From DATGLW01 sp035293965 (lineage in GTDB: Bacteria > Actinomycetota > Acidimicrobiia > Acidimicrobiales > RAAP-2): a stretch of 28,681 nt of DNA. Shown in pieces: positions 16,240 through 23,042 of this stretch (positions are counted from its first letter, which is position 1; each line of letters opens with the position of its first letter). The stretch spans positions 1 through 28,681 of the forward strand of contig DATGLW010000085.1 of NCBI GenBank assembly GCA_035293965.1, given 5' to 3'. Made by a program: the position numbers and the translations under genes. The notes under the pieces were generated by a model. The model did not search any database. It was not told where the DNA came from and saw only the letters and a list, made by a program, of their open reading frames with translations.

Positions 16240-17508
16240 TCATGCCTCCGCGGAGGCCGGGACCTCGATCACCTTGCCGCAGATCGTCTTGCCGCCGTTG
16301 ACGGTCACGAAGCGCGAGCCCTGCAGCTGGACGAAGTACTCGCAGTCGCTCTTCGGGAGCATGGCCTTGGTGCCGAGACCCCGGAAGTTGGTCGGGGTGG
16401 CGAGGATGCCGCCGGCGTTGTAGGAGCCGACCTTGCGGAGGTTCGAGATGAAGGAGGCAGGCGTGGGGTTCTTCCCCGCGTGCTGAAGCCCGTAGATCAT
16501 GAGGTCAGCCGACAGGTACCCGCTGTACAGGCCGAGATCGGGGATCCCCGTGAACCCGTGGTCGTAGGTGTGGAGCGCCGCCCGCATCTGGCGGGTCGGC
16601 GCGTTGGGCGAGGTGAAGTCGATGATCGAGGCGAAGTAGTCCCCATCGATGGCCGCCCTGGCCGCGGGGTTGTCGAGGACGTCGTTGTCGTAGCCCTCGG
16701 TCATCAGCTGGGCCTTCATGGGTATGCCGGCGTTCTTCACCGCCTGGGCGATGGCGATGTCGGAGGCGTCCTCGAACGACGTGTCGTAGCCGTTGCAGCC
16801 GGCGGTCTTCATCTGGAGCACGTCTGCGGTGAAGTCGACGCCACCGAAGGGAACCGAGACGTTCTCGTAGCAGACGTCCATCCCGAGGGTCTTGGCGGCG
16901 TAGACCTCGGCCTTCACGCCCCGGGTGGATGAGGGTGAGATGCCGTAGCCGAGGATCCCGAACTTCGTGACGCCCTTGCTCTTGAGGAACTTCACCCGCG
17001 TGGTCGAGGTGTAGGTCACGCCGTTGACGGGGCCGATGGACAACGAGGGCACGACGTCGAACATGTTGGGGAAGGACTTGTCGAACCACTCGGGCCCGTC
17101 GATGCCGTAGCCCGTCACGGGCACGCCCGCCTGTTGGGCGTAGCGATCGCCGGCGAAGAAGAAGGCGCTGTCCTCGATGATGCCGAACACGTGGTTCACG
17201 CTGATCAGCTTCTGGACCGCGGTAGCCGTCGCGGCCGGGGTCGACTGGGTGTCAGCGGAGACCAGCTTGAGCTTGCGTCCGTCGATGCCGCCATGGGCGT
17301 TCTGGAGGGCGATCCGGGCCTGGGCGCCGCCGAGCCCGTCGGCGAAGGTCGAGGAGGACACGCCGGTGAAGTCACCGATGTAGCCGATCACGATCGGAGC
17401 CTTGCTCGTGGCGGCACCAGACGCCACCGCAGGCAGAAGGGCAGCGCCTCCCGTGGCGGCCAAGGCCACGAGCACACGGGCCATGGTGAACCGGGCTCTC
17501 CTTGCCAT
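16240..17508 (-). CDS. ABC transporter substrate-binding protein, branched-chain amino acid (Liv) type
   Basis: 422 residues. The ATG at 17508 has GAGGGGG upstream. Residues 1-32 look like a Sec signal peptide: Arg-rich start, hydrophobic VLVALAATGGAALLPAVA, probable cleavage around ASGAA. There is no lipobox Cys. The mature part starts PIVIGYIGDFTG and has the periplasmic-binding fold of type 1 (LivJ-like), seen in GGIDGRKLKLVSADTQS and KFGILGYGISP. In actinobacterial catabolic clusters such proteins often bind aromatic or lipid-like acids instead of amino acids. No permease or ATPase genes are in the window, so it is an orphan here. A remnant of a second copy lies at 21418-21632. Confidence 0.9.
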   Translation of the reverse strand: MARRARFTMARVLVALAATGGAALLPAVASGAATSKAPIVIGYIGDFTGVSSSTFADGLGGAQARIALQNAHGGIDGRKLKLVSADTQSTPAATATAVQKLISVNHVFGIIEDSAFFFAGDRYAQQAGVPVTGYGIDGPEWFDKSFPNMFDVVPSLSIGPVNGVTYTSTTRVKFLKSKGVTKFGILGYGISPSSTRGVKAEVYAAKTLGMDVCYENVSVPFGGVDFTADVLQMKTAGCNGYDTSFEDASDIAIAQAVKNAGIPMKAQLMTEGYDNDVLDNPAARAAIDGDYFASIIDFTSPNAPTRQMRAALHTYDHGFTGIPDLGLYSGYLSADLMIYGLQHAGKNPTPASFISNLRKVGSYNAGGILATPTNFRGLGTKAMLPKSDCEYFVQLQGSRFVTVNGGKTICGKVIEVPASAEA

Positions 17509-17549
17509 GCTCGACCCCCTCTGTCCTGCAGCGACTGCGAGCGGCCGTC

Positions 17550-17578
17550 ATGGTACGACAATGAAAACGACATTTCAA
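17550..17578 (-). promoter_or_regulatory. Promoter and dyad operator of the binding-protein gene
   Basis: TTGAAA (17578-17573), a 17-base spacer and TACCAT (17555-17550) form a strong promoter reading towards the binding-protein gene. The dyad TGAAA-N6-TTTCA at 17562-17577 covers the -35 and half of the spacer. The same layout is found in the divergent promoter at 17882-17910. Confidence 0.65.
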
Positions 17579-17639
17579 GGGTCACGGTCGAAGAGGGTCG
17601 CGGGCAGACGGGGCGGTCGTTGGCGCCAGGGTTCCCCGA

Positions 17640-17880
17640 TCGGCTGCCGCACGTCGCCGGCCCTCGTCGCCGGGCCTCGTCGCCGGGCGCCGTCGCCGGG
17701 CGCCGGTCCTTGCCGGCCCTCGTCGCCGGGCGCCTGCCCCTGGCGCCTCGCCGCGGGCCCGGGCGCCGGGCGCCAACCCGGCGGAGGAGCGACCCCCGAG
17801 GAGCGCCCCCCGGCGTGGTCCGGCCCCGGTCGTCTGCCGCATCCACCCGGCACCCGGCACCCGGCATCCGGCACCCAGGC
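17640..17880. repeat. Low-complexity GC repeats between divergent promoters
   Basis: The 531-base gap 17509-18039 is packed with short repeats: CGTCGCCGGGC-type units at about 17655-17775, then five near copies of CACCCGG/CATCCGG at about 17848-17878. Open frames here are by-products of the repeats. No gene is supported. Confidence 0.7.
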
Positions 17881-17881
17881 A

Positions 17882-17910
17882 TTGAAAGTAACATTTGCAT
17901 CTGGTAGCAT
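17882..17910 (+). promoter_or_regulatory. Promoter and dyad operator of the second amidohydrolase gene
   Basis: TTGAAA (17882-17887), a 17-base spacer and TAGCAT (17905-17910) read towards the gene at 18040. The imperfect dyad TGAAA-N6-TTTGCA (17883-17899) overlaps the -35 at the same position as in the promoter at 17550-17578. The leader to the ATG is about 120 bases. Confidence 0.65.
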
Positions 17911-18039
17911 CTCGGATGGGCCGGCAGGGCGCAGATCGTCGGGATCGGCGCCACGCCGTCTCGGACCGGAAGCAGCCAGCCGGACCGCGGGCAGCAGCCG
18001 CGCAGGGCTGGTAGGAGCCGGACAAAGGAGGCCCTCCTC

Positions 18040-19239
18040 ATGGCAATCGAAACGAAGTTGTGGGCGAACTCCGGCGACTCCCACTACATGGAGCCGCCCG
18101 ACCTCTATGACCGGCTGCCCGCGCACCTGCGGGACCTGCTGCCTCGTTCGACGCGCGACGAGGCGCGCGGCGTCGAGGTCATCACGGTCGACGGGCAGAC
18201 CTTCGAGCGCCCGATCCCGAAGCCGATGACGCCCGAGCGCCTGGCGCGCACTGCCGCCCGCCCGCTCGACGAGGACCTCGACGAGGTGGACCGGGAGAGC
18301 GGCGGCAACATCTTCACGCGGGCGCCGGGCGCCTTCGACCCCGTGAAGCGTCTCCAGGACCTCGACGACGAGGGGGTCTGGGCGGAGGCGATCTACCCGT
18401 CGCTCGGCACCTGGACCTTCAACATCCGCACCGCGGAGCTGGTGAAGGCGGGGTGCGAGATCTCCAACGACTTCTTCATCGACTTCCAGCGGCACTCGCC
18501 CCGGTACGTCGTCGCGGCGTCGATCCCCCTGCTCGACGTGGCCGACGCCGTCGCCGAGATCAGGCGGGCGGCCGCCATGGGGTTCAAACTGGCCTTCTTC
18601 CCGGTGCGCCCCCCGTTCGGGCGCCCGCTGTGGCAGGACGAGGAGTGGGAGCCGGTGTGGGCCGCGCTCGAGGAAAATGGCCTCGTCCTGGGCTTCCACA
18701 TCGGCACCGAGCCCGTCGACCCCACCGGTCGTATCGGGCTCTACTACCGGGGCCCCGCCGGTGCGGTCCTCAACTACGTCGAGACGACCTACGGCGGCCA
18801 GCGCGCGGTCACCCAGATGATCGCCTGCGGCGCGCTCGACCGGCACCCCGGGCTGCGGATCCTCGTGTCCGAGGGCGGGGCCACTTGGGGACCCTTCTTG
18901 GCCGACCGGATGGACGAGGGCTACCGCCAGCACGGAGCCGCCGTCCGCCCGCGGCTCTCCAAGCCGCCGAGCGAGTTCCTCTACACCCAGGTGTACGCCA
19001 GCTTCCAGCACGACCGCTCCGCCGTGCTCGCCCACACCGCCATGGGCTGGAAGAACGTGATGTGGGGCTCGGACTACCCCCACTACGAGGGCACCTACGG
19101 CCACACCCAGAAGACGCTCCACGAGCTGTTCGACGATTGCGACCCCGTGGCGAGCCGCCGCATCCGGATCGGCGCATTCCAGGAGCTCTTCCCCCACGTG
19201 CCCGAGCCCCCCGCCGACGGGGCGGAACGTCCGACCTGA
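18040..19239 (+). CDS. Amidohydrolase family 2 (ACMSD-like) metal-dependent hydrolase or decarboxylase
   Basis: 399 residues. The ATG at 18040 has AAAGGAGG 9 bases upstream. It belongs to the same TIM-barrel family as the protein at 10345: D13 and H15 in SGDSHYMEPP, H220 in LGFHIGTEP, SEGGATWGPFLADRMDE near 277, and D345 with H348 in GSDYPHYEGTYGHT. The two paralogues share the SEGG/AEGG and DYPH landmarks but differ in the variable loops, so they probably act on different intermediates. Its divergent partner is the substrate-binding protein, with matching promoters, which suggests that uptake and this step are switched on together. Confidence 0.88.
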   Translation: MAIETKLWANSGDSHYMEPPDLYDRLPAHLRDLLPRSTRDEARGVEVITVDGQTFERPIPKPMTPERLARTAARPLDEDLDEVDRESGGNIFTRAPGAFDPVKRLQDLDDEGVWAEAIYPSLGTWTFNIRTAELVKAGCEISNDFFIDFQRHSPRYVVAASIPLLDVADAVAEIRRAAAMGFKLAFFPVRPPFGRPLWQDEEWEPVWAALEENGLVLGFHIGTEPVDPTGRIGLYYRGPAGAVLNYVETTYGGQRAVTQMIACGALDRHPGLRILVSEGGATWGPFLADRMDEGYRQHGAAVRPRLSKPPSEFLYTQVYASFQHDRSAVLAHTAMGWKNVMWGSDYPHYEGTYGHTQKTLHELFDDCDPVASRRIRIGAFQELFPHVPEPPADGAERPT

Positions 19240-19294
19240 TCGGTCCTCCTCCTTCGAACCTGTGGGGAGCGGCACCGGGGAGCCGTGCCCCGCT

Positions 19295-19308
19295 GGGCAG
19301 GCCTGCCC
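19295..19308. terminator. Perfect 14-bp palindrome after the amidohydrolase gene
   Basis: GGGCAGGCCTGCCC lies 56 bases after the amidohydrolase stop and 65 bases before the DUF2889 start. It could be part of a weak terminator or a protein-binding site. Nothing else marks it. Confidence 0.25.
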
Positions 19309-19372
19309 TTCGGCCCCCAAGAGCCAGTCGACGCCGTGCACCGGTCACCCGGGCGCGAGCAGGGAGGTTCCC

Positions 19373-20437
19373 GTGGCAGTCACACACTCGCCACCCGAGG
19401 TGGTGCCTGGTTGGCCCGAGCCCCCGGGCCACTCCGTCGTCGGCACGCCGCCGCGCCGGCCGGGCTCCGTCCGCCGGACGGCGACCATCGACATGGTCTG
19501 GCCCGAGGGCTTCGGCACGCCCCTCCAGCTGCGCGGCCGGGCGCGCGATCTCCTGACCCCGCTGCGTGGTGACCCGATCGCCGCCGCAGAGGCCGGCATG
19601 ATCGTGCGCGTCGGCGAGGGACGGACCGTCACGGCCATCGAGGCCTGGCCGGCGGCACCGACCGTCGAGCGCCTCGTCGGAGCGCGGGGCGGGGCGTCGT
19701 TCCGGTCCGCGATCGACGACGCCCTCCCCGGGGAGCGCGAGGCGGCGACACCCCTCTACTTCCTGCTCGACGACATCGCCGGTGCGAGCCTCATCGCCGG
19801 GTTCGCCTGGTCGAGGAGCCGGCCGGCATGGGCGCAGGGGAGGGACACGGGTTCGTCGGCCGCCCGCACCGAGCCCCACGGGATGCGCAAGGGGCGCGTG
19901 ATCTGCTCGGGCCTGCGACCCGGCGGCTACCAGGAGCAGGCCCGAGCGCAGGGCAACTCGACCCCGCATTTCCTGCGCCTCGCGGGTGACCTGACCTCGC
20001 CCGATCCGTGGGCATGGCACGAGATCGAGGCGCCACCCGAGGTCTGCATGCGCCGGCGCCGGCGGGTCGACGTGTGGCGCCGCGGCGGCGTGCTCCGCGT
20101 CGATGCCCACTTCCGCGACAGCCTCTGGGACGTCGACGGCACAGAGCTGGCGCTGCACGAGTACACCCTCGAGGCGTCCGTCGACCGGTCGACCCGCAGG
20201 ATCCTCGACCTGGTGGCGACGCCGCGTGTCCTTCCCTTCCCCGAGTGCCCCGGTGCCGCGCCCCACGCCGCCCGGCTCGTCGGCATGCCCGTCGACTCGT
20301 TCCGCACCAGCGTCCAGGAGACGCTGCGCGAGCTCGAGGCCTGCACGCACCTCAACGACATGCTCCGGTGCCTCGGGGAGGTCCACGCCCTCGCCGAGCT
20401 CGTGGAGAAGCCGATCGCAGGGGCCGAGCGATGCTGA
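19373..20437 (+). CDS. DUF2889 domain protein
   Basis: 354 residues. The GTG at 19373 has AGGGAGG 6 bases upstream, which decides the start over an ATG at 19262. The domain pattern fits DUF2889: RRTATIDMVWPEGFG near 34, GRARDLLTP, LYFLLDDIAGASLIAGFAW near 128-145, DPWAWHEIEAPP, RRRRRVDVW, VDAHFRDS, HEYTLEASVD, PRVLPFPECPGAAPHA and THLNDMLRCLGEVHAL. The conserved His, Asp, Arg and Cys residues suggest an enzyme or metal protein, but no function is established that I know of. Family members are commonly seen beside amidohydrolases and CoA-transferases in catabolic clusters. The stop overlaps the start of the alpha/beta hydrolase (ATGCTGA), so the two are translated together. Confidence 0.85.
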   Translation: MAVTHSPPEVVPGWPEPPGHSVVGTPPRRPGSVRRTATIDMVWPEGFGTPLQLRGRARDLLTPLRGDPIAAAEAGMIVRVGEGRTVTAIEAWPAAPTVERLVGARGGASFRSAIDDALPGEREAATPLYFLLDDIAGASLIAGFAWSRSRPAWAQGRDTGSSAARTEPHGMRKGRVICSGLRPGGYQEQARAQGNSTPHFLRLAGDLTSPDPWAWHEIEAPPEVCMRRRRRVDVWRRGGVLRVDAHFRDSLWDVDGTELALHEYTLEASVDRSTRRILDLVATPRVLPFPECPGAAPHAARLVGMPVDSFRTSVQETLRELEACTHLNDMLRCLGEVHALAELVEKPIAGAERC

Positions 20438-21414
20438 CCGTGGACGACACCCTCGAGCACGACGACTACGACGAGTTCGGGCTCCTGCACGAGAACGCGG
20501 CCGAGCTGGGGCTGGTGTGGACCGGTCGCCCCGCGGTCGCCCGCAGGGAGGTCGAGGTCGAGCCGGACCAGCGCCTCTCGATGATCGTGTGGGGCGACGG
20601 CCAGCCCGAGCTCGTCTTCCTCCACGGGGGAGGTCAGAACGCCCACACGTGGGACTCGGTGGCCCTCGCGCTCGGTCGCCCGGCGGTGTGCGTCGACCTT
20701 CCGGGCCACGGCCGCTCCTTCCGGCGTCCGGACCGCAACTACGGGCCCTGGCGGAACGCCGAGGCACTCGAGGTCGCCCTGCCGATCGTGGCGCCGACCG
20801 CCCTCGCGGTCGTCGGGATGTCGCTCGGGGGGGCGACGACCATCCGTCTCGCGGCCGAGCGCCCCGACCTGTGCCGCCGTGCCGTGATCGTCGACGTGAC
20901 CCCCCAGATCAACGATCCGTCCCGCGAGATGACGACACAAGAACGCGGCACCGTGGCGCTCATCGGCCGGGAGCCGACGTACCGCTCGTTCCACGAGATG
21001 GCCGATGCGGCGGTCGCGTTGAGCCCGTTGCGTCCCCCTTCTGGCGTCCGGCGAGGCGTGCGCCACAATGCCATCCGCCTGCCGGACGGGCGGTGGCGGT
21101 GGCGCTACGACCTGTTCGGCCCCCGCGGGGGTGGCGCGACGGACGAGGGCAACTGGTCGGACTTCACGCCGCTGTGGGACGACGTCGCCCGGATCGGCGT
21201 GCCGACGATGTTCGTCCGAGGTGCGGCGTCGAGGTTCAACACCGACGGCGACGTCGCCGAGATGCGGCGGCGCCTGCCCTCCCTGCGGGTCGAAGAGGTG
21301 GCCGGGGCCGGGCACGCTGTGCAGAGCGACCAGCCGCTCGAGCTCGCCCGCCTGCTGGAGGACTTTGTGTACGGCCTACACGGGACGGCCCGGGCAGGAG
21401 GGGCGCGGGCGTAG
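20431..21414 (+). CDS. Alpha/beta hydrolase
   Basis: 327 residues. The ATG at 20431 overlaps the end of the DUF2889 gene by 7 bases. The fold is the alpha/beta hydrolase: oxyanion region FLHGGGQNAHTWD at 63-75, DLPGHGRS near 89, nucleophile elbow GMSLGG with Ser131, a lid region at about 160-245, and His295 in GAGHAVQSDQP. The acid is probably Asp272 or Asp274 in the loop FNTDGD. Relatives split C-C bonds of ring-cleavage products or hydrolyse esters. An extra 45-residue acidic N-terminus (VDDTLEHDDYDEFG) precedes the core. Coupling to DUF2889 suggests consecutive steps or a complex. Confidence 0.88.
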   Translation: MLTVDDTLEHDDYDEFGLLHENAAELGLVWTGRPAVARREVEVEPDQRLSMIVWGDGQPELVFLHGGGQNAHTWDSVALALGRPAVCVDLPGHGRSFRRPDRNYGPWRNAEALEVALPIVAPTALAVVGMSLGGATTIRLAAERPDLCRRAVIVDVTPQINDPSREMTTQERGTVALIGREPTYRSFHEMADAAVALSPLRPPSGVRRGVRHNAIRLPDGRWRWRYDLFGPRGGGATDEGNWSDFTPLWDDVARIGVPTMFVRGAASRFNTDGDVAEMRRRLPSLRVEEVAGAGHAVQSDQPLELARLLEDFVYGLHGTARAGGARA

Positions 21415-21417
21415 TAC

Positions 21418-21632
21418 CGACCAGGTCGACGTTCATGTCCCGCCTGCGCACGGTGAAGGGTTACACGCTCGGTGGCCTGGCGCCCACACCGGTCAGCTTC
21501 GACTACCTGACCGGTCACTTCCCGAAGACCGAGTGCGGGAACTTCGTGCAGCTGCAGGGCGCGAAGTTCGTGCCCGTCCCGGCCAGCGGCAAGCCGATCT
21601 GCGGCACGCTGTTCGCCTACACGGGCAGTTGA
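21418..21632 (+). pseudogene. C-terminal remnant of a Liv-type substrate-binding protein
   Basis: The frame directly after the hydrolase stop reads PTRSTFMSRLRTVKGYTLGG and later CGNFVQLQGAKFV and ICGTLFAY. It matches, segment by segment, the last about 70 residues of the binding protein at 16240-17508 (PTPASFISNLRKVGSYNAGG, CEYFVQLQGSRFV, ICGKVIEVP). The first about 350 residues and the signal peptide are missing. An ATG at 21435 would give 65 residues, but homology begins before it and no ribosome site is present. It is therefore a truncated gene, with the hydrolase gene abutting the break. Confidence 0.85.
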
Positions 21633-21647
21633 CGCCCGCGGCGGGCG
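21633..21647. terminator. Short GC hairpin after the binding-protein remnant
   Basis: CGCCCG and CGGGCG form a 6-bp stem immediately after the stop codon at 21630-21632. It is a possible terminator, separating the hydrolase unit from the next operon. No T tract is seen. Confidence 0.35.
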
Positions 21648-21771
21648 GTTGGCAGCGGGGACCTGAGACCGGCACCGGCCTGCGACGCTGCCGGCCCCCG
21701 CGACGGCTCGGCGGCCAGGGACCCACGGTCTCCGCCCCTTCGGCGCGGGTCCTCTCGTGTGCGGGAAGGTC

Positions 21772-21777
21772 TAGATT
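21772..21777 (+). promoter_or_regulatory. -10 box of the YbjQ-like operon
   Basis: TAGATT ends 7 bases before an ATG at 21785, the spacing expected when transcription begins at the start codon itself (leaderless mRNA). The -35 region is GC-rich and weak, as is common in actinobacterial promoters. Confidence 0.5.
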
Positions 21778-21784
21778 CGTGCCC

Positions 21785-21805
21785 ATGACGCGGGGCACGC
21801 GGTGA
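21785..21805 (+). CDS. Leaderless six-codon leader ORF (MTRGTR)
   Basis: ATG ACG CGG GGC ACG CGG TGA. The ATG would be the first base of the transcript set by TAGATT at 21772. Its TGA (21803-21805) overlaps the GTG start of the next gene (21802-21804) as GTGA. The next gene has no Shine-Dalgarno, so ribosomes that load on this mini-ORF and terminate could reinitiate there. Expression is inferred; the peptide itself probably has no function. Confidence 0.4.
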   Translation: MTRGTR

Positions 21806-22212
21806 CCGCAGCGGACGCGGGTGGGGAGGAGCTCGATCTCGAAGCGGCGCTCGCCGCTCTGCAGCTCAACAGCAGCGACGTCCGGGTGCTCCTGCGCGTC
21901 CTGGTCTCCCAGCTGGCCGACCTCCTCGGGCCCCGGCTGAGCGTCGAGCGGGCCGGCGGGTGGCTGCGGAAGTCCGACGACATCAAGGCCATCCAGGTGG
22001 CGCTCGCCGACGACGTGCTGCGCGCCGAGGTGCAGGGCTCGTCGGTCACCTGCACCATCGCGCACTCCTCCGGCGGCATCCGGATCCGCAGCCAGCAGGT
22101 CGGCATGGACGAGTGGCTCCGGACGCTTCTCGGCGGGCTCCGGGCGGAGGCGGTCCACAGCGATCGCGCCCGCCAGGCGCTCGAGAACATCGTGATCGGA
22201 GGCTCGTCGTGA
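21802..22212 (+). CDS. Hypothetical protein, first gene of the YbjQ-like operon
   Basis: 136 residues, GTG start at 21802; an in-frame stop at 21772 excludes a longer protein. It is acidic at the N-terminus (LDLEAALAALQLNSSD), then mostly helical with alternating hydrophobic residues (VRVLLRVLVSQLADLLG), followed by a probable beta region (LRAEVQGSSVTCTIAHSSGGIRIRSQQV) and a C-terminal helix. No signal peptide or membrane span. I recognise no family. It overlaps the next gene as GTGA and so should be made in a fixed ratio with the YbjQ-like proteins; a scaffold, adaptor or regulator of them is a guess. Confidence 0.75.
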   Translation: MTAADAGGEELDLEAALAALQLNSSDVRVLLRVLVSQLADLLGPRLSVERAGGWLRKSDDIKAIQVALADDVLRAEVQGSSVTCTIAHSSGGIRIRSQQVGMDEWLRTLLGGLRAEAVHSDRARQALENIVIGGSS

Positions 22213-23042
22213 GCACGTCGTCCGAGGAACCCCGCGCCCCGGAGGGCGCCGGCCTCCCCGCTGACCTCCCCGAGGACGCCGGGCGCCGCCTGGCCGAGCT
22301 CGAGCAGGGCCTCTTCACCTCGGACCTGTCGGTGAACGAGTTCCTCCTCGTGAAGGAGGTCGGCTTCCACCCGGTCGGGTTCGTGATGGGTTCGTCCATC
22401 TACCACACAGGTGTCCAGGCCCGGCGGTGGGGCAAGAGCCAGGAGCTCACCAAGCTGACCGAGGCGATGTACGACGCCCGCGAGCTCGCGATGACGAGGA
22501 TGGAGGAGGAGGCCGACCAGCTTGGTGCCGACGGCGTGGTGGGCGTGCGGCTCGACGTCAACTACTACGAATGGGGCAGCGACGCAGCGGAGTTCATCGC
22601 CATGGGCACGGCCGTGAAGGCCGAGGACGGGCGTTCGCGGCGCAACCGGCTCGGCAAGCCGTTCACCTCCGACCTCTCCGGCCAGGACTTCTGGACCATC
22701 ATGCAGACCGGGCACGTGCCCCTGGGGCTCGTCATGGGCAACTGCGTGTACCACATCGCCCACCGAGGGTTGGCGCAGACGGTGGGATCGATGGGCCAGA
22801 ACGTCGAGCTGCCCAACTTCACCCAGGCGCTCTACGAGGCGCGGGAGCTCGCGATGACCCGCATGCAGGACGAGGCGAACCGCCTCGCCGCGGCAGGCAT
22901 CGTCGGTGTCCGGCTCGAGGAGAAGTCCCACCAGTGGGGTTCGCACACCATCGAGTTCCTCTCGATCGGGACCGCCATCGCCCAGACCGGCGACGCGGTG
23001 ACGCTCCCCAGGCCGACACCCATCATCTCCCTGGACAATTGA
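22209..23042 (+). CDS. Tandem YbjQ-like (heavy-metal-binding type) domain protein A
   Basis: 277 residues, GTG start overlapping the previous stop. Two copies of a YbjQ-like domain are visible, at about 36-138 and 151-258. Each opens with FTSDLS, has a strand-rich GFHPVGFVMGSSIYH / GHVPLGLVMGNCVYH, then a long helix (AMYDARELAMTRMEEEADQL / ALYEARELAMTRMQDEANRL), then GVVGVRLDV / GIVGVRLEE and a final strand ending GTAV / GTAI. That is the PF01906 pattern (YbjQ of E. coli forms a pentamer). The family name heavy-metal-binding is weakly supported and no Cys/His metal cluster is seen. Probably cytoplasmic: no signal or membrane segment. Confidence 0.85.
   Translation: MSTSSEEPRAPEGAGLPADLPEDAGRRLAELEQGLFTSDLSVNEFLLVKEVGFHPVGFVMGSSIYHTGVQARRWGKSQELTKLTEAMYDARELAMTRMEEEADQLGADGVVGVRLDVNYYEWGSDAAEFIAMGTAVKAEDGRSRRNRLGKPFTSDLSGQDFWTIMQTGHVPLGLVMGNCVYHIAHRGLAQTVGSMGQNVELPNFTQALYEARELAMTRMQDEANRLAAAGIVGVRLEEKSHQWGSHTIEFLSIGTAIAQTGDAVTLPRPTPIISLDN

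Noticed and set aside
17575..19341. A 588-codon minus frame opposite amidohydrolase 2
   Set aside because: It is the antisense shadow of a well-supported gene with a ribosome site and catalytic motifs.
21435..21632. A functional 65-residue small protein
   Set aside because: Homology to the binding-protein tail extends upstream of the ATG and there is no ribosome site, so a remnant is the simpler reading.
21960..22208. Longer N-terminus for YbjQ-like protein A
   Set aside because: The open frame extends upstream inside the previous gene, but the GTG at 22209 gives the usual overlap and the extension is Arg-rich shadow sequence.
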